A DNA stretch of 64,000 nt from Leptospiraceae bacterium (GTDB lineage Bacteria > Spirochaetota > Leptospiria > Leptospirales > Leptospiraceae). The DNA lies in the NCBI GenBank assembly GCA_016708435.1, contig JADJFV010000033.1, positions 383,182 through 447,181 of the forward strand. The letters run 5' to 3'. A model generated the notes under the pieces. It ran no database searches. It was not told the DNA's origin and saw only the letters and a list, made by a program, of their open reading frames with translations. The position numbers and the translations under genes were made by a program. Shown here in pieces: positions 52,669-62,230 of this stretch. The first letter of the stretch is position 1. Every line of letters starts with the position of its first letter.

Positions 52669-55600
52669 ATGAACGAAGAGAATGTAAAACAATACCGAGA
52701 AGAAGTTATTAAATATTTAACAGATCCAGACAGTCCAGGCGAGATTGATTTCTTGGAAAGACAAATGCTCACTAGAACTAAAAAGCGTCTTGGTATTTCT
52801 GACATCTTAGCTAAGGATATTGAAGATAAATTAATCTTACAGTATGCAGCAAAAGTAGAAAACAATTGTGAATTAATTCTAGCGAATGATACAGAAAAAA
52901 AAATAGAGAGTTATGAACTAAGAGAGCAGTTAAAGAATGATCTCAAACGCCTCGGCACGCAAGCAAAATATGATAGCATTGAAATCGTTTCCATCTTCAA
53001 CGAAGGAAAAACAGGAGCGTTTGTTTTTCAAGCCAAGGTAAGAAAGAATAAAGAAGAGTCTTTATATGTTTATAAATACGATTACTTTCCTAAAATATTA
53101 AAAGAATACATTGGATTCGAAAAGAAAAAACAATTACAAGGTCAGATCCTTCCTGCTCATTATGATTTTATGCAAGGCTCACCAGAATACCATTCTGGAT
53201 TTTTACAAATGCCACCAGCACAAAATTTTGCAGGGGGAAGTATACTTAGATCTCTCAAGCAATTATTAACAGAAAACATTCTTGAATTTGATATGGGAAC
53301 CAATCAACGAAAGAAATTGTCTTATCCCATTGGGCAAGTAGTTCATTTTCTAGTGACTAAGTTCTATTATCCGTATCAGAAGATTGAAAATCTTTCTTAT
53401 CAAAATAGTTTCGAGCAATTTCTTCCGCCTAGAGAAGATCATAATGGTAAAATTGTTTTTGAAAATGAAACGATAGACACTACGATTTATTATAAAGTCA
53501 GATCTCTTGATATTGTAAGTTATGATTTATATCCAAAGACAAAAGAAGTGTCGGGTGTAAAATTTAAAATGCTAATTCCGTCTAACGGTTTTTTCTATCG
53601 CAGGGATGCAAATGCAGAAATAAATTACAATGACACAGATAAATTAGTCTATAATTTAAAATCATGGAATCTATACATCGAAAAGAAGCCAAAGAATATT
53701 CCGGAGAGACAACAATTTCTATCTGATATTTCTAAAAAATATTCTTTCTTAAGTGAAGTTTCTAAAAAATTTAACTTATCAAATATTTTCTCCAAAGCTT
53801 CAGGCGAGTTTCATCTAAATGATATTTTGCAAACTAAGGGGACAGTGTTTAATACAAGTTGTCTTCACGGAGATTTGAATACTGCTAATATATTATTATG
53901 CAAATTAAGCAATGGGCATTTCAGCCCGCTTTTAATTGACTTTTATGAAACAGGCATTACTGGAAATATGTTTTTTGATTTAGCTAGACTTGAAGCTGAG
54001 ATGGCGATTCCACTTCTCTCCTTTGAACTCCGAGACAGATTTAATCTAAAGTCTGATACGAATGCGTTAGCCGATATGCATATCAATTTTATTTTAAATT
54101 TTGAAGAGCAATTGTTTCAACTCAGACAAGATGAAAAAGCGTTTAATGGTGATTTTGTGCTCTTTGATTTTAGGAAAAGTCTTTCTACAGCCGTGAAGGA
54201 TATATTTTCAGAAACAGATTATGCTGAGTTTGAATGGTTTAAAAATTATATACTTGCGATTGGCATTTATACTATCAAATACAGCAAGTTTAGAGAGACA
54301 AATCTAAATAAACTTGTCGCAACGGTTTGGGGAATGCGTTTCTTTCATCGGTTTGAAAATTTTAAATCGAATGAGGCTAGAAAAGTCTTTGATCCAACGA
54401 TCAGTGCGATGGTGAGTGCAATTCTCACTAATAAATTTCACCGCCTCAAGCAACGCTGCACAGAGCAAAACAAAGAAACTAAAAAGCTACTCGGTATAGA
54501 GCAAGTCCCTATTAACCTTCACGTTGATTTTCACGGTGAGCTTAGATCGTATTTTCAATTATTCTTAGAACAGAATAAATACAATAGCTTCTTTTTAATG
54601 GGAGACAGTGGAACGGGTAAGACTGTGTTCTTGGATTATTATACGATGGCACAGGAATTTTCTTTTCCAATTTTATTTCTTGCGGGGAATAAAGAATGCG
54701 AGACAGAAGATAGTTTTATCAAAGAGATTAAACTAAAACTAGGTGCTGAGTTTGATAGACCCGATTGGCTTAGTCTTCTAGATCACACTCTCGATGACGG
54801 ACCCGATAAGTATAGATACTTAGTTGTCATAATTGAGAATACTTATTATAATCCTGACCCGACTCTCTTTATTAAATCCTTTTTACGGTTAATACAAGAA
54901 ATAAAAGGCGGCAAAGTCAAGTTAGTCGTTCCATGCACTCAATCGTTTTGGGATGAAAATATAGAATTTACCGAGGCGACACAAAAAATCATTTCGATGA
55001 ATGCCTATCCACACATGGGTGCTTCTGGAAATTCCGCCAGTTACTATCAATTAACCCCTCCAAATGACTCAAAGACTTCCGAGTTATTAAATAAATATTT
55101 TAAAGAGTATAAGATACATGGTAATCTAATTGGAAAGGCGGAAGCATTAGCCAAAAATCCGTGGATACTAAGTCTTTTTTGTGAAACTAAAAAGAATACT
55201 CATATTGGAAATTTGGATCATGTTTTCTTTGTTGATATCATTGAAAAATTCATAGAGAAGAAAAACAAAAAAGTCGCTGCCTTCGCTCGGTTGCCTGAAG
55301 CTGCTGTTTATAAATTTATGCTTGCGATTGCGAAAGAAATGGAATCAAAGAATGCTTTCTTAATTCAAAAGGATATTTTTTATAAAATGTTCCAAGAGCA
55401 TTTTCCGAAAGATGTAAACTTTGATACATTTAAAAATTCCCTTTTTCAAACTGGCTATATGTCAGGAGACTCAAATAAATTCCAATTTCGCCATTTAGAA
55501 ATTCCCGCCTACTTGATAGTATCCGATAGAATTAAAACTTTCTCTGATGAAGGCACACTCGAACAATCCTTTGACGTATGGCTCATACCAGCGATTAAGA

Positions 55601-57135
55601 AAATAAAAAAAGTTCCTTTCTATGAAATTCTTGTTTATTATTTCATCACTCTTTTATTTAAAAAATTTCCGGGTAATATGGATTATTTCCATCGGGGAAT
55701 TGAAAAACTAATTCAATCGTTTACACCAGAAGCAAAGTCTTTACTTTACGCACTCGGTAGAATATTTGCGAGAGCTATTTGCACTTTACCAAAAGTAGAT
55801 TCTAAGACAGCAAGACTAATTATAAAATTCCAAATGCTTTTTGAATCTACAAAACGAAAATACAATGATCGTGTTTTGGAAAAAGCATACAATACTTGCT
55901 TTGTTTTGATAGAAGATAATTTTGTATATGACAAAGATGCAATCATCTGGACAGAAAAATTTGAAAAATTCATTCAGACTAGAGACACTGTAGAAATTAT
56001 CAAGACACTAAAAAGCTCTGATACAAAATGGGATGAGTTACTTCATTTCTTAAAAAATGATTATAAGAAAAATTCTAACTTCATTCGAAATTATCTGACT
56101 CCGGTATTAGATATTTTAAAGGAGAAATTGCATGATAACGAAATTCCTCTTATTAAACTAAGCGAAGACCTGCTCAATCTAAATAAAAAGAGTCAGTATA
56201 AATATGCAAACTTCGAAAATAAAATCTACGATATTCTTTTTGAAATAGAAAGGACTCATAGAGAACAGGCAAATCCACAATACCGCAACAAGGCATTAGA
56301 AGTAATTGCGCTGAGAAAAATTTATGATAAAGAAACATTTCGAATTGTCCTTGACCAACTTTACAAATGCAGCAACGCAGAAGATGAGTTTGCGCACCTA
56401 CTCAGATTTTTAATTAACTATAGCGACTTTGAAAGCGAGATTGATTTTACTGCATACGAGACACTAAAAAAATTACTAAAAGATATTAAATACGAAAAGT
56501 TAAGTCACAATATGCGAAAGCTTCTAGATGACTATCTACTCAAACATTCTCCCCAACTCATGTATCCACTCGTGAAGGCGATGAAGCTTGGTCCGATTGA
56601 TCAAAAGAAATTTTTAATGATAGCGAAGAACTCCGAAAATGGGGATAAGGACATTCAGCCGGTGCTCTATATCATCATTAAAAATCAGGATGAATTTTTA
56701 CTCAAATACAATAAGCAATGGAAAGACTACAACTGGGTTGGCGAACAATTAAAACACGATCCGGGTGATGATAAAGAAGTCCTGATAAAAAAAGCAAAAG
56801 AAATCGTAGAAAAAAAATTACGACTCGAAGCAGGTAGTTACGACATACACCACTTAACCACTATCAAAGTGCCTTACGAGCGTTATTCGCGCAGTAGAAA
56901 AAAATACGTTCAATACATTCGCCATCTAACTTATCTCACAATCAAACAGCCCTATGTATTCAGCGAACTTTTAAAACTAGAAGACTTGAAACCATTCAAA
57001 TGGGATTATATCTTAGAGCCTATCAATATCGAAATATCCGGTCCTGTAAAAGACTTAGTAGATATTTTCTCTGCTCCAAATGTGATTCAGAAATGGAAGG
57101 ATACAATTAAAGATGTGTGGGTAAGACCGGTTTAG
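52669..57135 (+). CDS. Kinase-like and STAND-type P-loop protein of unknown function
   Basis: 1488 residues from ATG 52669; TTG 52654 is less likely. Residues 1-65 resemble short adaptor domains of STAND proteins (IDFLERQMLTRTKKRLGIS and AKDIEDKL). About 95-560 is a phosphotransferase-like fold of aminoglycoside/choline-kinase type: HGDLNTANILL at 400-410 and DFYETG from Asp424. A P-loop NTPase follows: GDSGTGKT with Lys651 and Walker B-like LVVIIEN with Glu723. The remaining about 600 residues are helical and repeat-like, with no signal peptide or membrane segment. The order adaptor, kinase-like, NTPase, helical repeats recalls prokaryotic conflict and signalling NTPases (the kinase-like part may be a 'ternary complex associated' domain), but no database check was possible. 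Divergent from the CYTH gene. Confidence 0.7.
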   Translation: MNEENVKQYREEVIKYLTDPDSPGEIDFLERQMLTRTKKRLGISDILAKDIEDKLILQYAAKVENNCELILANDTEKKIESYELREQLKNDLKRLGTQAKYDSIEIVSIFNEGKTGAFVFQAKVRKNKEESLYVYKYDYFPKILKEYIGFEKKKQLQGQILPAHYDFMQGSPEYHSGFLQMPPAQNFAGGSILRSLKQLLTENILEFDMGTNQRKKLSYPIGQVVHFLVTKFYYPYQKIENLSYQNSFEQFLPPREDHNGKIVFENETIDTTIYYKVRSLDIVSYDLYPKTKEVSGVKFKMLIPSNGFFYRRDANAEINYNDTDKLVYNLKSWNLYIEKKPKNIPERQQFLSDISKKYSFLSEVSKKFNLSNIFSKASGEFHLNDILQTKGTVFNTSCLHGDLNTANILLCKLSNGHFSPLLIDFYETGITGNMFFDLARLEAEMAIPLLSFELRDRFNLKSDTNALADMHINFILNFEEQLFQLRQDEKAFNGDFVLFDFRKSLSTAVKDIFSETDYAEFEWFKNYILAIGIYTIKYSKFRETNLNKLVATVWGMRFFHRFENFKSNEARKVFDPTISAMVSAILTNKFHRLKQRCTEQNKETKKLLGIEQVPINLHVDFHGELRSYFQLFLEQNKYNSFFLMGDSGTGKTVFLDYYTMAQEFSFPILFLAGNKECETEDSFIKEIKLKLGAEFDRPDWLSLLDHTLDDGPDKYRYLVVIIENTYYNPDPTLFIKSFLRLIQEIKGGKVKLVVPCTQSFWDENIEFTEATQKIISMNAYPHMGASGNSASYYQLTPPNDSKTSELLNKYFKEYKIHGNLIGKAEALAKNPWILSLFCETKKNTHIGNLDHVFFVDIIEKFIEKKNKKVAAFARLPEAAVYKFMLAIAKEMESKNAFLIQKDIFYKMFQEHFPKDVNFDTFKNSLFQTGYMSGDSNKFQFRHLEIPAYLIVSDRIKTFSDEGTLEQSFDVWLIPAIKKIKKVPFYEILVYYFITLLFKKFPGNMDYFHRGIEKLIQSFTPEAKSLLYALGRIFARAICTLPKVDSKTARLIIKFQMLFESTKRKYNDRVLEKAYNTCFVLIEDNFVYDKDAIIWTEKFEKFIQTRDTVEIIKTLKSSDTKWDELLHFLKNDYKKNSNFIRNYLTPVLDILKEKLHDNEIPLIKLSEDLLNLNKKSQYKYANFENKIYDILFEIERTHREQANPQYRNKALEVIALRKIYDKETFRIVLDQLYKCSNAEDEFAHLLRFLINYSDFESEIDFTAYETLKKLLKDIKYEKLSHNMRKLLDDYLLKHSPQLMYPLVKAMKLGPIDQKKFLMIAKNSENGDKDIQPVLYIIIKNQDEFLLKYNKQWKDYNWVGEQLKHDPGDDKEVLIKKAKEIVEKKLRLEAGSYDIHHLTTIKVPYERYSRSRKKYVQYIRHLTYLTIKQPYVFSELLKLEDLKPFKWDYILEPINIEISGPVKDLVDIFSAPNVIQKWKDTIKDVWVRPV

Positions 57136-57156
57136 ATACCAACCACCTATAATTCC

Positions 57157-57192
57157 TTGACGCTAAGCTTATACGATTTTACAACAGTTGTA
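57157..57192 (+). promoter_or_regulatory. Possible promoter with palindrome before lipase gene
   Basis: TTGACG (57157-57162), 17 bases, then TACAAC inside the palindrome TACAAC-a-GTTGTA (57180-57192). The -10 is poor; an operator covering the -10 region is possible. Confidence 0.3.
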
Positions 57193-57247
57193 GACCGATA
57201 AATTATTTATTATCTTAGTTATTACAAACAAAGAACCGAGAGGGAAT

Positions 57248-58102
57248 ATGGCATTTACTAACAAACAGAGCAGTTTTCAATCAGGAACAGACAAATCCAA
57301 TATTTTTTATCAATCATGGATAAAGCCCAATGCAAAAAGAGTTTTAATTCTCCAGCATGGGTTTGGGGAGCATAGTGATCGATATGGAAATATTATTGAA
57401 AAATTGAAAGACGATGATTTTAATATCTATGCTCTTGATTCGCGTGGTCATGGGAGATCAGAAGGGAAGCGTGGGCATGTGGATCAATTTCAATATTATA
57501 TCAATGATTTGACAGAATTAATTTATATTGCTCGCGAAGAACAGGGGATAAACAAAGTTAGCCTCTTGGGACATTCTCTTGGTGGAGTGATTTCTTTACA
57601 GTATGCGGTGGAAGGGTTTAATCAAGATCATTTAGATGGACTTATTTTAAGCTCCCCCGGTCTTAAGGTTAAGATGGATTTTGATAAAGAAGTAAAGAAA
57701 TTTATCGGAGAGATAGTTGCTTCTTTTCTTCCCGATACAACGATAGACGCTAACTTAGATTTGAATTATCTTTCTCATGATAAATCAGTCATTGAAGCTT
57801 ACAAAAAAGATAAGCTTACTCACGGTAAAATCTCGTTTCAAATGGGCTCCAATCTATTTAATTTATCAAAAGCGTTATACGATAAAGCAAACCATATTCA
57901 TGTTCCAATTCTTATTATTCACGGTGAAGACGATGGAATTATTGATGTAAATGGAAGTCGTGATTTATTTCGCCATCTCACAGTTGAGAAGAAATTTATA
58001 AAGACCTATCCAAAACTTTATCATGAATTAATGAATGAACTTCCTAAAGATCGTGAGATTGTCTTAACAGACATAGTAGAATTTTTGCATTCTGTGGGCT
58101 AG
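57248..58102 (+). CDS. Alpha/beta hydrolase, monoacylglycerol-lipase-like
   Basis: 284 residues, cytoplasmic. LILQHGFGEHSDRYG (oxyanion HG), DSRGHGRSEGKRGHVDQF, the nucleophile elbow LLGHSLGGVISLQYA, the acid in IIHGEDDGIID, and the His in KLYHELMNE are in the order and spacing of the Hydrolase_4/monoacylglycerol lipase family. It probably cleaves monoacylglycerols or lysophospholipids. The start follows GAGAGGGAAT. A palindrome just upstream may control it. Confidence 0.88.
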   Translation: MAFTNKQSSFQSGTDKSNIFYQSWIKPNAKRVLILQHGFGEHSDRYGNIIEKLKDDDFNIYALDSRGHGRSEGKRGHVDQFQYYINDLTELIYIAREEQGINKVSLLGHSLGGVISLQYAVEGFNQDHLDGLILSSPGLKVKMDFDKEVKKFIGEIVASFLPDTTIDANLDLNYLSHDKSVIEAYKKDKLTHGKISFQMGSNLFNLSKALYDKANHIHVPILIIHGEDDGIIDVNGSRDLFRHLTVEKKFIKTYPKLYHELMNELPKDREIVLTDIVEFLHSVG

Positions 58103-58112
58103 CTAGAAGAAA

Positions 58113-58130
58113 GCAGGTTTGGAAACCTGC
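58113..58130. terminator. Bidirectional hairpin terminator
   Basis: GCAGGTTT and AAACCTGC form an 8-bp perfect stem with a 2-base centre between two convergent genes (stops at 58102 and 58140). Confidence 0.6.
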
Positions 58131-58139
58131 CTTCATTAC

Positions 58140-60209
58140 TTAGCCCTTTTTCTTATTTAGAAATCTTTTTAGTTTCAATGCAGGAATGTAAGTGGGATCT
58201 AAGTTTAGAATCTTTTCTATTGCGTCTATCGCTTTGTCGGGGTAGTTTTCTTTCGTAAATGTTTTTGCCAGATTATACAAAGCAGGTAGATTGCCACTTC
58301 TAAGAGATATTGATTTTTGTAATTCTAGTTCTGCTCTACCATAATTTTCTAATTTATAAAAACAATATCCTAGAATCAGATGAGAGTCTGCATTGTAGGT
58401 CTTTAGGCTATTGTATTCTTCAAGGTATTTAATTGCCTCGTTATAATTACGAATCTTTGCATAGCATTTGCCAAGAAGTAGTAGTATACTCAAGTCATTG
58501 GGCAAAATGCGATTAGCCTTAATTAGATGCTCTGCGGCTAATTCATAGTTTTCGCTATTAAAATTTCGTTCTGCTTCTAATTGGTGTTTATCAAAAGCTT
58601 CCATGTTTAAGCTGAGACCAATTCCGAGTAGTGTAATATCATCGCCCTGGTCTGTTCCACGACAGTAATGATTGAACTTCTTCATTATAAAATCAACAGA
58701 CGTCTTCACATCCATATCAGCGGATTCTAATATATATTTGATTAAGTTTTCTTGTTGGAATTGCTCTCCTACATCGTTTTGACCTTCAATGAGTCCATCT
58801 GTGAATACAAATAGTTTGTCGCCTGGTTCTAACTTTATCTTATAATCTTTGAAGTGTTCTCTTGCATCATCAAACATTCCAAGGAATGTTCCTTCTCCTA
58901 CAAGTGTAACAATTTCTTTTGTTTTGCGTTTAAAAAGTATGGGTCTTGGATGACCGGCAATCGAGTAAGTCATTTCATATTCGGAATCAAAAATTCCATA
59001 GAAGCAAGTTAAGTAACCCTGTTGTTTTACAAGGTCTAGTAGTTCACTATTAGCATTTCCTAATATTTCGGAAGGACTATCTAGTTTGTAATTTGTAAAA
59101 AGTAATTTTGAAATCGCCGTTATAAATGCAGCCGGCACACCATGACCGGATACATCACTTACTAAGACTCCTAGACGATTAGAGCCAAAGTTAAAATAAT
59201 CATAATAATCCCCGCTGACTTCTTGCATTGGCATGAAGCTAACGGCAAACTGTAATCCTTTCCAATCAGGAATTCGCTGGGGGATAATGCCTCGTTGTAT
59301 ATTGCGTGCGATCTTTAAGTCTTTTGTAATAGACTTTTGTTTAATCATCAGTTCATTTCTTAAACTTTTTAAGACTTCGACTGCTGCTTCTAAATCTCTA
59401 TTCTCAATATATAATTCTTTTGATTTACTAAATATATCATTTAGATCAATGTAAGAATACTGCCCCTTATCCGCTTCATTTAAAGAAGAAATTACAAATG
59501 TCTTGGACTCAAAGGCAGGAGAAATTTTATTGATATTTGTTTTTCCTACTTTGATTTTACATTCTAACCAGGAGATTTCTACAATTGATTTTTTAGAGTT
59601 GAATTTGGTTTTATCCGAGTGAAGAAAAAAACGGGAATCTACTTCATTTAAACTTGTTTCTATTAGAGTAGTCTTACAACCGGATACTTGAAATAGAATC
59701 GCTGCTCCCTGTAAAATCCCAGTAAGAAAAATTAAATCATATGCGTTTTCTTTTATCTTCTTGTGAAATTGAAATTCTATTTTAAGTTTGTTTTTAGAAT
59801 AGCTAATTGTTTTAATTTCGATATAACGAATATAATGATCTATGAGCAGAGGAAGTCTAGAAATTAATTCTTCAAATTCAATTTGAACATCATCCGATGG
59901 AAGTATTTCAAAGCTATCTGCTAAAAAGAAATCTTTACCCATATTAAAAAAAGTTTCTGTTAAGGGAAGTGTCTCTTCTATTTTATTTAGAATTCTTCTT
60001 TCTAGTAAACAGGAAATCCAAAAGTTACTGTCCTTAAGGATCCTTGATAGCGTCATTGGATCTACTAATTCTTGAATAACAGATTCACTGGATTGGTTTT
60101 GGCTATGGTCTAGGTATACACGTATAATCTTGTTAAGCCTTCTAGCTGTAACTTCAGGTATTATATACAAGCCTTGCGAGGTAGAATCTGTTGTTTGAGT
60201 TTCTGACAT
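58140..60209 (-). CDS. SpoIIE/PP2C phosphatase with unknown N-terminal sensor and TPR tail
   Basis: 689 residues, no membrane segment. Residues 1 to about 260 form a soluble region I do not recognise (PLTETFFNMGKDFF, ILQGAAILFQVSGCKT), followed by a coiled coil and a PP2C domain (about 300-490: SGDYYDYFNFG, VLVSDVSGHGVPAAFI, YSIAGHPRPILF, LFVFTDGLIEG, DQGDDITLLG). TPR repeats cover about 510-689. It is the fourth SpoIIE phosphatase in the window and resembles the protein at 6 kb only in its last two parts. Its STAS target is not adjacent. Confidence 0.85.
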   Translation of the reverse strand: MSETQTTDSTSQGLYIIPEVTARRLNKIIRVYLDHSQNQSSESVIQELVDPMTLSRILKDSNFWISCLLERRILNKIEETLPLTETFFNMGKDFFLADSFEILPSDDVQIEFEELISRLPLLIDHYIRYIEIKTISYSKNKLKIEFQFHKKIKENAYDLIFLTGILQGAAILFQVSGCKTTLIETSLNEVDSRFFLHSDKTKFNSKKSIVEISWLECKIKVGKTNINKISPAFESKTFVISSLNEADKGQYSYIDLNDIFSKSKELYIENRDLEAAVEVLKSLRNELMIKQKSITKDLKIARNIQRGIIPQRIPDWKGLQFAVSFMPMQEVSGDYYDYFNFGSNRLGVLVSDVSGHGVPAAFITAISKLLFTNYKLDSPSEILGNANSELLDLVKQQGYLTCFYGIFDSEYEMTYSIAGHPRPILFKRKTKEIVTLVGEGTFLGMFDDAREHFKDYKIKLEPGDKLFVFTDGLIEGQNDVGEQFQQENLIKYILESADMDVKTSVDFIMKKFNHYCRGTDQGDDITLLGIGLSLNMEAFDKHQLEAERNFNSENYELAAEHLIKANRILPNDLSILLLLGKCYAKIRNYNEAIKYLEEYNSLKTYNADSHLILGYCFYKLENYGRAELELQKSISLRSGNLPALYNLAKTFTKENYPDKAIDAIEKILNLDPTYIPALKLKRFLNKKKG

Positions 60210-60316
60210 GTTTACAATACATCCTAAATTATGGAAAAAACTTTTTCAATTAAAAATAGTTATATTCGAAATTTTAATTGGATTTTCAAGAATTGCCTAG
60301 AGTTAGAGAATGTATT

Positions 60317-62230
60317 ATGGCAAGAAAAAATCTTATTTTCCTAATTTCCTTCGTTTTCATTCAAATACCATTTATTCTATTTAGTTTTTCTTTCTTATTG
60401 CAAGAATTTAAGGCGATATGCCCTAACCAGGACTTTTTAAGCTGGGATGCTGATTTGCGGTTTATTAAAACATTGAAAATGCTAGACCAGTTACGACACT
60501 TCGAGTTCTTTTCTTTCCTCTTTCAGATTCTAGATTCCCCAACCTGGCCTATTTTGCGTAACTTAGTGCAAATAATGGTGTTTTTAATGTTTGGAGTATC
60601 TGCCTATATAGATGTTTTGATTACTTTAGCAACCTTCGCTATCTTGATTGGCTTAGTGATGCATGTTCTCTATTATCTCACCGACGGACATTGGTCTTCG
60701 GGGTTGCTGTTTCTTCCGATTTGGGCAATGCTTTTTTTATCTCCTCCCGTTCTAATTTATACCTTCTCAGCCATGCTAGAAATACAAGGTGCCGTGTTTT
60801 TTCTGGCAAGTGTTTATTATCTTCTACTATTTTACCGCTCTGAGAATGGAATTGTAGATAAATGGATTCTTGTAAAATTGTCTCTAAGTGCATTTGCCTT
60901 GTTTAGCACAAAGTATCCCTATGGATATTTATTACTTCTTACAATTCTTATCGTTCACACCAGCTTGTATTTAGAAGAAGTCGTTTTGTTTGCGACTCGA
61001 TATATTGCCTATATAACCCAAGAAATAAAAAAGCAGTATCGGATACTTGGAATTATCCTTCTGGTGCTGATTTATCTAATTGTTCCGGAGTCCATTCTAA
61101 AAGGAAAATCTAAGACCTATATAAAGTATGTCATTGTAATGCTTGCATCTATTGACTTTTATCTTTATCTGTTTCGTCAAGCAACTGAATTATCTAATCT
61201 TAAGTTTGATAGGCTAACCAATATTTTCCGTTGGGTGTTTCTTCCTATTATTGTTTTTGTATTGATTCATCCAGATCGTTTTTCTAGTTCTAGTAGCACA
61301 CTCGCACATGTGCAATCAGAAGGACATATGGTAGGCGAGATAGTAGAAAAGAATTTAGATTATTATCTTGTTTTCTTTAAAGCAATTACAAATGATTCTT
61401 TTTTTCCTGAATGGATAGGAATTATCCTATTCGTAATTATGCTTTTGTCTGTGGCTTACGGCTATTATGTGTATTTCAAAGAAAAAAGAATAGAAAACCA
61501 TTTCTTCTTTTCTTTATTCTCTTTCTTAACTATTTTGGTATTGACATTCTTTACTCCTAATCACCAAGCCCGTCACGTTTATCATCTATTACCTGCTATT
61601 GCTATTGGAGCATTGCTTTTATTTGAATCTTTTCGAGTTCGATTCAGTATTTTGTTTTATGCTTTGGTAGTTTTACTTTCTGTCCTGGTTCTAATTCCAT
61701 TTGCAAATAAATTCTCTCATAGGTTTTCAGGGGAAAATGTATGTTATACGGGAAAGAACAAAGATGATTTTTTTACTCCTAGGGAAGTCGAAAGACTCTT
61801 TAAAAATCTATCCGAGAATGCTATCTTTTTTAATTTCATCAATCCACTTCATGTAAACAAGGCTGATACAGAATTGGTATTAGCTAAAATTGCCTATGAA
61901 AATAAAAAGAAGATATTGATTAACCCTAAGAATTTTAAATTAAACCCACACGAGGAAGGGTATAATGAAGTTTACCTTATAGTAGATTCTTGTGAGAAGG
62001 AATACTTACCGGAGACCTGGTTTAAGAACCTTCATCCATCTATAAAATTAACAAAACGAGATGATCCAAAATTATCTATAACCTATGAAGTAGCGACTAA
62101 GGGCAAACCGTTTATCCTCGCTCCTCCCTATCCTGCAAAGAATTTGCTAGACAGAAAGGTTTATAGAGATGCTAGGTTTTCAACAGGAGAAGGGTGTTTA
62201 CAGACTCTTCGGTTTACGATTCTTCCTTAG
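60317..62230 (+). CDS. Polytopic membrane protein, GT-C glycosyltransferase-like
   Basis: 637 residues from ATG 60317 (a TTG at 60278 is an alternative). About twelve membrane segments. Early SWDADLRFIKTLKML places acidic residues in the first large loop, as in GT-C glycosyltransferases, and a soluble domain of about 150 residues ends the protein. No classical DxD is sure, so the call is tentative; a lipid-linked sugar or envelope glycan role is possible. It overlaps the K+ channel gene tail to tail by 33 bases. Confidence 0.55.
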   Translation: MARKNLIFLISFVFIQIPFILFSFSFLLQEFKAICPNQDFLSWDADLRFIKTLKMLDQLRHFEFFSFLFQILDSPTWPILRNLVQIMVFLMFGVSAYIDVLITLATFAILIGLVMHVLYYLTDGHWSSGLLFLPIWAMLFLSPPVLIYTFSAMLEIQGAVFFLASVYYLLLFYRSENGIVDKWILVKLSLSAFALFSTKYPYGYLLLLTILIVHTSLYLEEVVLFATRYIAYITQEIKKQYRILGIILLVLIYLIVPESILKGKSKTYIKYVIVMLASIDFYLYLFRQATELSNLKFDRLTNIFRWVFLPIIVFVLIHPDRFSSSSSTLAHVQSEGHMVGEIVEKNLDYYLVFFKAITNDSFFPEWIGIILFVIMLLSVAYGYYVYFKEKRIENHFFFSLFSFLTILVLTFFTPNHQARHVYHLLPAIAIGALLLFESFRVRFSILFYALVVLLSVLVLIPFANKFSHRFSGENVCYTGKNKDDFFTPREVERLFKNLSENAIFFNFINPLHVNKADTELVLAKIAYENKKKILINPKNFKLNPHEEGYNEVYLIVDSCEKEYLPETWFKNLHPSIKLTKRDDPKLSITYEVATKGKPFILAPPYPAKNLLDRKVYRDARFSTGEGCLQTLRFTILP

